From Streptomyces sp. NBC_01016 (lineage in GTDB: Bacteria; Actinomycetota; Actinomycetes; Streptomycetales; Streptomycetaceae), in the NCBI RefSeq assembly GCF_026341035.1, contig NZ_JAPEOQ010000001.1, forward strand, positions 3,038,001 to 3,102,000: a DNA stretch of 64,000 nt. Reading direction: 5' to 3'. Positions 26,520 through 33,713 of this stretch are shown here, piece by piece. Made by a program: the position numbers and the translations under genes. The notes below the pieces were generated by a model that was not told the DNA's origin, made no database searches, and saw nothing but the letters and a program-made list of their open reading frames with translations. Within the stretch, counting starts at the first letter, position 1. The number at the start of each line of letters is the position of its first letter.

Positions 26520-28682
26520 TCAGCCCTGTACCGCCAGGACCAGTGGCAGCACGCCCTCGGCTCCCGCCCTGCGTAGCAGCCGGGTGGCCATGGCCAGCGT
26601 CCAGCCGGTCTCCGTGTAGTCGTCGACGAGCAGAACCGGGCCACCCGCGCGCGCGAGTGCCTCGGACAGCTCGGCCGGGAGCGTCAACGTGCCGTCGAGG
26701 GCGCGCAGTCGCTGTGCGCTGTTGCTGCGCGGAATGTGTGCGGTGTCGCTGCCGGGCGCGTACGAGATGCTGCCGAGTAGCGGCATGCGGCCGACCTGTG
26801 CGATGCCGGCGCCCAAGGACTGGATGAGCTGCGGGCGGGTGTAGGACGCCATCGTCACCACGCCCACGGGGCGCGGCGAGGCATCGGCGGAACCGGACGC
26901 CCAGCCGCCCGGCCCCTTGGCCCAGTCGGCGAGCACGTCGACGACGGCTCCCGCGACGTCGTCCGGCACCGGTCCGTCCGGGGCCTGCGGAGCGAACATG
27001 GGGCGCAGCCGGTTCCCCCAGCCGATGTCCGACAGACGACCGAGCGCCCGCCCGGTCCCGGCCTGCTCTCCCGCAGGGATGCGGCCCTTGAGCTCGATGC
27101 CGACGGCCGCGAGGCCGGTGGGCCACATCTTCCTGGGCTCCACCTCGACGCCGGGGCGCCCGAGTTCACCGCGCGCCGAGTTCAGTGCCTCGGGCGAGAC
27201 AGTGTCGGAGAACCGCGGTGCCGCGCAGTTGTCGCAGCGGCCGCACGGGGCCGCCTCCTCGTCGTCGAGCTGACGGCGCAGGAATTCCATACGGCAACCG
27301 TCCGTCGTCGCGTAGTCCCGCATCGCCTGCTGCTCGGCCTCGCGCTGCTTGGCGACCCATGCGTAGCGCTCGGTGTCGTAGGCCCAGGGCTGCCCGGTGG
27401 CGATCCAGCCGCCCTTCACCCGGTGCACCGCGCCGTCCACGTCGAGGACCTTGAGCATGGTCTCCAGGCGTGAGCGGCGCAGCTCCACCAGGGGCTCGAG
27501 CGCGGGCAGGGAGAGCGGCCTGTCGGCCTGCGCGAGCACGTCCAGCGTGCGCCGCACCTGCTCCTCCGGAGGGAAGGCGAGCGAGGCGAAGTAGCGCCAG
27601 ATCGCCTCGTCCTCCTTGCCGGGCAGGAGCAGCACCTCCGCGTGATCGACGCCACGCCCGGCACGGCCCACCTGCTGGTAGTAGGCGATCGGCGAGGACG
27701 GGGAGCCCAGGTGGACGACGAACCCGAGGTCCGGCTTGTCGAAGCCCATGCCGAGCGCCGACGTGGCGACCAGCGCCTTCACGCGGTTCGCCAGGAGGTC
27801 CTCCTCGGCCTGTTGCCGGTCGGCGTTCTCCGTCTTCCCTGTGTACGAGGACACGGTGTGGCCGCACTGACGGAGATAGGCCGTGACCTCCTCGGCCGCG
27901 GCGACGGTGAGGGTGTAGATGATCCCGGAGCCCGGAAGGTCGTCCAGATGGTCGGCGAGCCAGGCCAAGCGGTGTGCGGCGTCCGGCAGCCGCAGGACCC
28001 CGAGACTGAGGCTCTCGCGGTCGAGCGGGCCGCGCAGCACCAGGGCGTCCGAGCCGGATCCGGTTCCGAGCTGTTCGGCCACGTCCGCCGTCACACGAGA
28101 GTTGGCAGTCGCCGTCGTCGCCAGGACGGGAACGCCCTGCGGAAGCTCGGCCAGCATCGTGCGCAGGCGGCGGTAGTCGGGCCGGAAGTCGTGCCCCCAG
28201 TCCGAGATGCAGTGGGCCTCGTCGACGACGAGGAGGCCCGTGGCCGCGGCGAGTTGGGGCAGCACGTTGTCCCGGAAGTCGGGATTGTTGAGCCGCTCCG
28301 GGCTGACCAGGAGCACATCGACCTCGCCGGCCGCCACGTCGGCCCGCACGGTGTCCCACTCCTCGGTGTTCGACGAGTTGATGGTGCGGGCGCGAATGCC
28401 CGCACGCTCCGCCGCCTCCACCTGGTTGCGCATGAGCGCGAGCAGCGGGGAGACGATCACGGTCGGGCCGCCGCCGCGGTGGCGGATCAGCGCGGTCGCG
28501 ACGAAGTACACCGCGGACTTGCCCCAGCCGGTGCGCTGCACGACGAGGGCCCGCCGATGGTCGGCGACCAGGGCCTCGATGGCGCGCCACTGGTCCTCAC
28601 GCAGTCTGGCCTTGCCGCTCGGATCGCCGACGAGACGGGCGAGAACGGTATCGGCGGCTGTCCGCAGCTCTTCGTTGCTCAT
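26520..28682 (-). CDS. RecQ-like helicase with C-terminal phosphoribosyltransferase-like domain
   Basis: A 3'-5' DNA helicase of the RecQ group. Walker A is TGWGKS (K55), the DEAH box is at 154-157 in VVDEAHCISDWGHDFRPDYRRL, and motif VI lies in YYQQVGRAGRG. The RecQ zinc site is C-x(16)-C-x2-C-x2-C, ending APCGRCDNC. After the zinc domain come about 200 residues not found in classical RecQ. They end in VLLVDDYTETGWTL (683-696), the PRPP-binding signature of type I phosphoribosyltransferases such as ComF. ATG at 28682 was chosen; upstream TTG at 28691 is possible. The open frame continues antisense through the DUF4192 gene, without meaning. It is divergent from that gene across two DnaA-box-like sites. 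Confidence 0.88.
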   Translation of the reverse strand: MSNEELRTAADTVLARLVGDPSGKARLREDQWRAIEALVADHRRALVVQRTGWGKSAVYFVATALIRHRGGGPTVIVSPLLALMRNQVEAAERAGIRARTINSSNTEEWDTVRADVAAGEVDVLLVSPERLNNPDFRDNVLPQLAAATGLLVVDEAHCISDWGHDFRPDYRRLRTMLAELPQGVPVLATTATANSRVTADVAEQLGTGSGSDALVLRGPLDRESLSLGVLRLPDAAHRLAWLADHLDDLPGSGIIYTLTVAAAEEVTAYLRQCGHTVSSYTGKTENADRQQAEEDLLANRVKALVATSALGMGFDKPDLGFVVHLGSPSSPIAYYQQVGRAGRGVDHAEVLLLPGKEDEAIWRYFASLAFPPEEQVRRTLDVLAQADRPLSLPALEPLVELRRSRLETMLKVLDVDGAVHRVKGGWIATGQPWAYDTERYAWVAKQREAEQQAMRDYATTDGCRMEFLRRQLDDEEAAPCGRCDNCAAPRFSDTVSPEALNSARGELGRPGVEVEPRKMWPTGLAAVGIELKGRIPAGEQAGTGRALGRLSDIGWGNRLRPMFAPQAPDGPVPDDVAGAVVDVLADWAKGPGGWASGSADASPRPVGVVTMASYTRPQLIQSLGAGIAQVGRMPLLGSISYAPGSDTAHIPRSNSAQRLRALDGTLTLPAELSEALARAGGPVLLVDDYTETGWTLAMATRLLRRAGAEGVLPLVLAVQG

Positions 28683-28732
28683 GCCCCCATGCAACCCGAT
28701 CGTACTGACATCACGCGAACGAGCTCGCCGAC

Positions 28733-28741
28733 TGTGGACAA
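28733..28741 (-). promoter_or_regulatory. DnaA-box-like site TTGTCCACA
   Basis: On the minus strand this is the exact Streptomyces-preferred DnaA box TTGTCCACA. It lies between two divergent genes and faces a second box 24 bp away. Confidence 0.6.
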
Positions 28742-28765
28742 CTCCTGTCGTGTCCCTGATCGAGG

Positions 28766-28774
28766 TTATCCACA
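28766..28774 (+). promoter_or_regulatory. DnaA-box-like site TTATCCACA
   Basis: The plus strand carries the E. coli consensus DnaA box TTATCCACA. With the preceding site it forms an inverted pair (10-base arms, one mismatch) in the recQ/DUF4192 promoter region. Confidence 0.6.
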
Positions 28775-28814
28775 GGACGAACCGGAGTATCGTGTTCCGG
28801 GGCATGGTCGGCCC

Positions 28815-30278
28815 ATGACGAATCACAGCGAGCCGGCCGGGATGACCGGCGAAGCAAAGATCACCCTCCGCACGGCAGGCGAACTCGCCGAAGCACTCCC
28901 GTATTTGCTCGGGTTCCGACCCGACGACAGCATCGTCCTGGTCGCCCTGCACAAGGGGCGTTTCGGCGGTCGGGTGCGCCTCGGCATTCCCGAGCGCACC
29001 GAGGACTGGCAGGCCGTGGCGCGACAGATGGCCCAGTGCCTGATCGGCGAGTGCGAGCGCAGGGACGGCCACCCCGACAGCGTCGTCGCGTTCCTCTGCC
29101 AGGACGCCCCGACCCCGGGCCCCGGCGCGGGGCGGCAGATCATGCAGCAGCTCAGGCCGTTGGCGCAGCTGCTCCGCACCGAGTGCGGAGGTCTCGACGT
29201 GCCGGTCACGGAAGCGCTGTGCCTCTCGGAGGGCAGGTACTGGTCCTACTGCTGCGCACGCGCCGAGTGCTGCCCGGTGGAGGGCAACGCGATCGCCACC
29301 GACGGCACCTCGGTGATGGCCGCCACGGCGGCCTTCGCCGGCATTCAGGTACGAGGGTCGCTGGGGAGGATGAGGGCGCGCCTGGCCCCCTGGGAGACAG
29401 CGCTCGTCACGGATCAGACGCGTGCTCTCGACGCGGCGGCGATGGAGCTCGTGCCGAGGATCCTCGAGGGGACTCCCCGCAAGGAGGTGGAGACGGAGAC
29501 GCTGGATCTGGCCCGCCTGGTCATGCGGCGCCTCGCGGACGCGCCGGGGGCGGTCGACGCGCTCGCGGCCGACCTGAAGGACGACGAACTGCTGGCGCAC
29601 GACGAGGCCGCGTCGCTGATTCTCGGCATCCAGGACCGGATGACCAGAGACCGGGCGGCGGAGTGGATGGAAGGCGAGGAGGCCGTCCACGCCCTGCGAC
29701 TGTGGCGGGCGCTGGCGCGCCGGTGCGTCGGTTCCTACGGGGAGTACGCCGCCGCGCCGCTGGCACTCGTGGGTTGGGTGGCCTGGTCGCTCGGCGACAC
29801 CGTTGAGGCGGACCAGGCACTGGAGATGGCCCTCGGCGCCGACCCGCGCTACGTGTTCGCCCGCTTGCTCAACGAAGCACGGGCCGACGGGCTCGACCCC
29901 GAGCCCGTGCGACGCATCCTGCGGGCGAAGCGGACGGACCCGGACCTGGACATGGACCTGGACACCGACCTGGATCTGGACACGGACCTGGGCCTGGACC
30001 CGGAATCGGCATCGGACACACCGACCGGGGTAGCCGAGGGCGAAGCCACGAGTGCGGGCGGAATCGACGGACCTCGACCTTCGGCGGTGGCCGTCCCCGG
30101 AGGCGCCGCCGATCCAGGTATGTCCCGTGCCGCCCGTGGCCTGGAGGCCGCCCTGCGCCGGCGGGGTGAGCGGCGTCCCGGAGCCGGGACGCGCCCTGCG
30201 CGGGCGGGTGCGCGTGCACCTCGGCGGCCGACGGAGTTCCGCCGCCCCAGGCGCCACCGGAGCAGGGGCGACGGATGA
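28815..30278 (+). CDS. DUF4192-domain protein
   Basis: A conserved actinobacterial protein of unknown function, 487 residues. The DUF4192 domain spans about 15-380: ITLRTAGELAEALPYLLGFRPDDSIVLVALHKGRFGGRVRLGIP at its start, then PVTEALCLSEGRYWSYCCARAECCPVEGNAI with its conserved tryptophan and cysteines, and a helical end APLALVGWVAWSLGDTVEADQALEMALGADPRYVFARLL. The tail holds an Asp-Leu repeat (about 375-395) and then an Arg/Pro-rich basic stretch. ATG at 28815 matches the family start (MTNHSEPAG...). It overlaps nothing, and the debranching-like gene follows 167 bp later. Confidence 0.85.
   Translation: MTNHSEPAGMTGEAKITLRTAGELAEALPYLLGFRPDDSIVLVALHKGRFGGRVRLGIPERTEDWQAVARQMAQCLIGECERRDGHPDSVVAFLCQDAPTPGPGAGRQIMQQLRPLAQLLRTECGGLDVPVTEALCLSEGRYWSYCCARAECCPVEGNAIATDGTSVMAATAAFAGIQVRGSLGRMRARLAPWETALVTDQTRALDAAAMELVPRILEGTPRKEVETETLDLARLVMRRLADAPGAVDALAADLKDDELLAHDEAASLILGIQDRMTRDRAAEWMEGEEAVHALRLWRALARRCVGSYGEYAAAPLALVGWVAWSLGDTVEADQALEMALGADPRYVFARLLNEARADGLDPEPVRRILRAKRTDPDLDMDLDTDLDLDTDLGLDPESASDTPTGVAEGEATSAGGIDGPRPSAVAVPGGAADPGMSRAARGLEAALRRRGERRPGAGTRPARAGARAPRRPTEFRRPRRHRSRGDG
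29934..30002 (+). repeat. Asp-Leu codon repeat in the DUF4192 gene
   Basis: Nine imperfect hexamers of GACCTG type (with GACATG, GACACC variants) encode a DLDMDLDTDLDLDTDLGLD run, an acidic low-complexity segment prone to slippage. Confidence 0.8.
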
Positions 30279-30445
30279 GGACCAGCTGCCCAGCAGGACC
30301 CCTTTCTCGCTTCGCGACCCTGTGGCGTTACTTGGAGTGGGCGCGCCCCGTTCATCTCGTGGAGCGGTGGCGGCGGCCGGGCCGCGCCGCCGAGGTGCAG
30401 GGCAGGTCGGCCGCGTGCCGTACCCGCAGCGGGAGAGGAGCGAAG

Positions 30446-32620
30446 ATGACGTCCGACGCTTCGCCGCAGTACGCGTCTACGGTGCGTGACACTGACGAGC
30501 CCCGTCGCCTCCTGGCGGTCCGTGAGGCACCGAGGGCAACGGCCCCGCATCGGACCCCCGGTGCCGTGCCGCCCGATCCTGCGCAAGGGCGACCGCGTAC
30601 GCCGCCGGGCCACCCCGGTCTCCAGGCTCCTTCGACGGGACCGGCCCGTGCGCTGCGGCGGAGTACGGAACTCGCCCCGGTTCACCAGGCGTTGATCTGT
30701 GTCGCCCTGCCCGGACTCGCGATCTCCTCGGGCCAGGGCCAGTTGACGGGGCAAGGGCTTGAAGGCTTCTACCACCGGGGCAGACGCCTGCTGTCGCGCT
30801 GTCAGATTCGAGTGGCGGGGCGTGAACCGCTCGCCGTGCAGGCGCGCATGATCTCCGCGGACCGGTCCTGCTTCACGGCGACCCTACGGGTGTCCTCGGA
30901 TGCCGGGCCCGACCCGGACGTCGTCGTCGAGCGGATCCGGCACGCGGAGGGCACGGAGGACATCACGCTGCACAGCTCCGCGCAGCGGACGCTGCGGCTG
31001 CCGCTCGAAGTGGCCCTGGGTACCGACCTCGCCGACCTCGGCGCCGTGGCGGCCGGGAACGGCGGGCGTGAACTGCCCGCCATGGTCCATGATTCCGGAC
31101 TGCGTTGGTCGTCGCCGACGGGCAGCGGGCCGACCGTCCTGGTCACGGTGACGCCTCCGCCGATGGACGCCCTGGCATCCGCGGGCCTGCTGCGCTGGGA
31201 GTTCGAGCTTCCGCCGGGCGGCAGGCACACGGTGCGACTGCAGGTGCGGGCAACCGGCGAGGGTGTCGGCAGGGCGGCGGGGCACAGCGCGATCCGACCG
31301 TTCGCCCCGGCCACGGCGCAGGGGGACGACCCGCGCGTGGGCCCGCTGCTGCGCGCCTGCGTCGCCGACCTGCAGGCGCTCCTGGTGCGTGATCCCGCGC
31401 ATCCGTCGGACGTCTGCGCGGCCGCGGGCGCTCCGTGGCGCTGTGGTCCGGCTCCCGCCGAGGCGCTGGTGGCCGCCCGGATGGCCTTGCCGCTGGGGGC
31501 CGGGCTCGCCCTCGGCACCCTGCGAGCGCTCGCCCGTACGCAGCTGCGTGAGCCCGGAGCGGCGTTCGGAAAGCTGCCGGGGCCGTGGCGGCAGGCGGGT
31601 GAGCAACTGCCGCCCAGCTGCACGGGGATCGAGGCCACTCTCCTGTTCCCGGTCCTGCTCGCCGAGGCCAGACGCTGGGGGCTGGGCGAGTCCGAGGTGG
31701 CGGAGTTGCTGCCGGCCGACGAGCGCTGTCTGCAGTGGCTGCGGACCACCGCGCGCGAAGGCCCCTACATCCCGGACCCCGGCCCGGGCGGCCCGCAGCG
31801 GTGCGAGACCCAGGCACATGCTCACCGGGCCGCCCTGCTCGGCGCCGACCTGTTGGACGCCCATGACAGACCTGGCGGCGGTGAACTGCGCCATTGGGCC
31901 GAGGAACTGCGGCGGCGTTTCCAGGAGGATTTCTGGGTCGAGGACCGCGGCGGGGGTCGACCGGCGGCCGTGCGCACGGCGGACGGGCGCAGGTCGGCAT
32001 GGCTGGGCAGCGGCGCCGCCCACCTTCTGGACACCGGGTTGCTCGGCTCGGGCGCGTGGGCGCCGGGCCTGCTGGACAAGGTGCAGACCGAGCACCTCGC
32101 CAGACTGTTCGGCGGGCCGGGGCTCGACTCCGGATGGGGGCTCAGAAGTCTGGGCGTGAAGGAGGCGTCGTACAACCCGTTCGGGCACCGTTCGGGGGCG
32201 GTGCGGGTGCACGAGACCGCTGTCGCCGTCGCGGGCCTGTCCGCCGCCGGGTACGAGAAGGAGGCGGCGTCCCTGATCAGGGGCGTCCTCGACGCGGCCG
32301 ACGCCTTCGACTGCCGGCTGCCCGAGATGTACGCGGGGCTGCAGCGGGTCGAGGGAGGCGTTCCGCTGCCACACCCCGCGGCGTGCAGACCCGCTGCCGT
32401 CTCGGCCGCGGCCGGAGTGCACCTTCTGGCCACGCTCGCGGGCATCCGCCCCGACGTACCGGCCCGGACGGTGGCGCTGTCGCCGATGCGCAGTGCCCCG
32501 CTGGGCGAGATCGGGCTGACCGGGCTGCGGGTCGCCGGCCAGGTGTTCTCCGTACGCGTCAGCAGGCTCGGCCTCGCCATGGTGGAGGAGGCCGCGGACG
32601 AACTGCAGTTGGGAGTGTGA
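30446..32620 (+). CDS. Glycogen debranching-like protein (GDE N-terminal domain plus alpha/alpha barrel)
   Basis: The 724-residue protein resembles the actinobacterial group annotated as glycogen debranching N-terminal domain proteins. The N-terminal beta domain shows GLAISSGQGQLTGQGLEGFYHRGRRLLSRCQIRVAGREPLAV. The C-terminal half has the pattern of an (alpha/alpha)6 barrel: MALPLGAGLALGTLRALARTQLR, PPSCTGIEATLLFPVLLAEARRWG, GWGLRSLGVKEASYNPFGHRSGAVRVHETAVAVAGL and RLPEMYAGLQR. Candidate catalytic acids cannot be assigned with certainty. ATG at 30446 follows GAGAGGAG by 5 bases. Residues 1-80 are Pro/Arg-rich and nonconserved. By context it may trim alpha-glucans during development. Confidence 0.78.
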   Translation: MTSDASPQYASTVRDTDEPRRLLAVREAPRATAPHRTPGAVPPDPAQGRPRTPPGHPGLQAPSTGPARALRRSTELAPVHQALICVALPGLAISSGQGQLTGQGLEGFYHRGRRLLSRCQIRVAGREPLAVQARMISADRSCFTATLRVSSDAGPDPDVVVERIRHAEGTEDITLHSSAQRTLRLPLEVALGTDLADLGAVAAGNGGRELPAMVHDSGLRWSSPTGSGPTVLVTVTPPPMDALASAGLLRWEFELPPGGRHTVRLQVRATGEGVGRAAGHSAIRPFAPATAQGDDPRVGPLLRACVADLQALLVRDPAHPSDVCAAAGAPWRCGPAPAEALVAARMALPLGAGLALGTLRALARTQLREPGAAFGKLPGPWRQAGEQLPPSCTGIEATLLFPVLLAEARRWGLGESEVAELLPADERCLQWLRTTAREGPYIPDPGPGGPQRCETQAHAHRAALLGADLLDAHDRPGGGELRHWAEELRRRFQEDFWVEDRGGGRPAAVRTADGRRSAWLGSGAAHLLDTGLLGSGAWAPGLLDKVQTEHLARLFGGPGLDSGWGLRSLGVKEASYNPFGHRSGAVRVHETAVAVAGLSAAGYEKEAASLIRGVLDAADAFDCRLPEMYAGLQRVEGGVPLPHPAACRPAAVSAAAGVHLLATLAGIRPDVPARTVALSPMRSAPLGEIGLTGLRVAGQVFSVRVSRLGLAMVEEAADELQLGV

Positions 32621-32698
32621 GGGCGCGGAGCACGGCGCGCCGGGACCACTGCGCACCGCCCGACCCAGGGCGGGGCAGGGGAGCGAAGGGAGTGTTTA

Positions 32699-32713
32699 TC
32701 GTCAGGCAGACGA
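32699..32713. promoter_or_regulatory. Candidate NrtR operator
   Basis: TCGTC-AGGCA-GACGA is a perfect 5-bp dyad that ends 1 base before the -10 element TATGAT of the Nudix regulator gene. This position fits autoregulation. Only one copy was noticed. Confidence 0.45.
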
Positions 32714-32714
32714 C

Positions 32715-32720
32715 TATGAT
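32715..32720 (+). promoter_or_regulatory. -10 element TATGAT of a leaderless gene
   Basis: TATGAT ends exactly 6 bases before the ATG at 32727, the geometry of a leaderless transcript. Confidence 0.65.
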
Positions 32721-32726
32721 CGTTCC

Positions 32727-33488
32727 ATGTCGCCCTACGACCCGTCGGCCTTTCCGCCCTTCGCAGTCACCGTCGATCTGGTCGTGCTGACCGTGCGTCG
32801 TCACGCACTGTGTGCGCTGGCGGTACGCCGTGGTGAACCGCCGTTTCAAGGGCGTTGGGCCCTGCCCGGCGGGTTCGTACGGGACGACGAGGACCTGACG
32901 GCGGCGGCCGCGCGCGAGCTGATCGAGGAGACGGGGCTGTGCGCCCACGACCCGATGGCACCGGCGCAGGACAACGGCGCACACTTGGAGCAGCTGGCCA
33001 CGTACGGCGATCCGAAGAGGGATCCAAGGATGCGTGTGGTCAGCGTCGCGCACCTCGCGCTCGCCCCGGACCTGCCCGCGCCGCGCCCCGGCGGCGACGC
33101 GCACAGCGCACGGTGGGCCCCGGTGGAGGCGCTGCTGAAGCACGGCGGCTATGGGCGCGAGGACGAGCAGGCCGCGCCGTTGGCCTTCGACCACGCGCAG
33201 ATCCTGGCGGACGGTGTGGAGCGGGCGCGCTCCAAGATCGAGTACTCCTCGCTCGCGACGGCGTTCTGCCCGCCCGAGTTCACCGTCGGCGAGCTGCGCC
33301 GCGTCTACGAGGCCGTGTGGGGCGTCGCCCTCGACCCGCGCAACTTCCACCGCAAGGTGACGGGCACCCCGGGTTTCCTGGTGCCGACCGGCGGCACCAC
33401 CACCCGCCAGGGTGGTCGGCCGGCCCAGCTCTTCCGTGCCGGTGGGGCCACGCTCCTCAACCCGCCGATGCTGCGACCGGAAGCCTGA
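32727..33488 (+). CDS. NrtR-type Nudix regulator
   Basis: The protein joins a Nudix domain to a C-terminal winged helix, as in NrtR, a regulator of NAD or ADP-ribose-linked metabolism. The Nudix box at residues 49-71 is complete (G-x5-E-x7-REL-x-EE-x-GL), so hydrolase activity is possible; many NrtR proteins have lost it. The C-terminal part (about 160-253) contains FCPPEFTVGELRRVYEAVWGVALDPRNFHRKVTGTPGFLVPTG, the NrtR winged-helix signature. At 253 residues it is a normal length. No NAD-biosynthesis gene is adjacent, so its targets lie elsewhere or it controls only itself. Confidence 0.85.
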   Translation: MSPYDPSAFPPFAVTVDLVVLTVRRHALCALAVRRGEPPFQGRWALPGGFVRDDEDLTAAAARELIEETGLCAHDPMAPAQDNGAHLEQLATYGDPKRDPRMRVVSVAHLALAPDLPAPRPGGDAHSARWAPVEALLKHGGYGREDEQAAPLAFDHAQILADGVERARSKIEYSSLATAFCPPEFTVGELRRVYEAVWGVALDPRNFHRKVTGTPGFLVPTGGTTTRQGGRPAQLFRAGGATLLNPPMLRPEA

Positions 33489-33713
33489 TCGATTCCGCGG
33501 TGAGGCAGCCACCTCACGCGCGGTGCGGGCGGCGCCCGGTGGGTCGCGGCGACACCGGAAGAGGCCCGGAATCGTGGGCACTCACGTAAGCGCGATGCCC
33601 GAAAAGTGCTAAATATCGCGTTATCTTGCTGAAGTACCCGAGGGGTTTGCCCGTCGCCCTGCCTGCGGGCGGACCCCGGCCGCCGAGCGGTCGCCCATCC
33701 TGCGAGAGAAGCG

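Noticed and set aside
26520..30257. A 1245-codon open frame on the minus strand running through recQ and the DUF4192 gene
   Set aside because: Only the part from 28682 downstream resembles a protein family; the rest is antisense to a clear DUF4192 gene and is open because of high GC.
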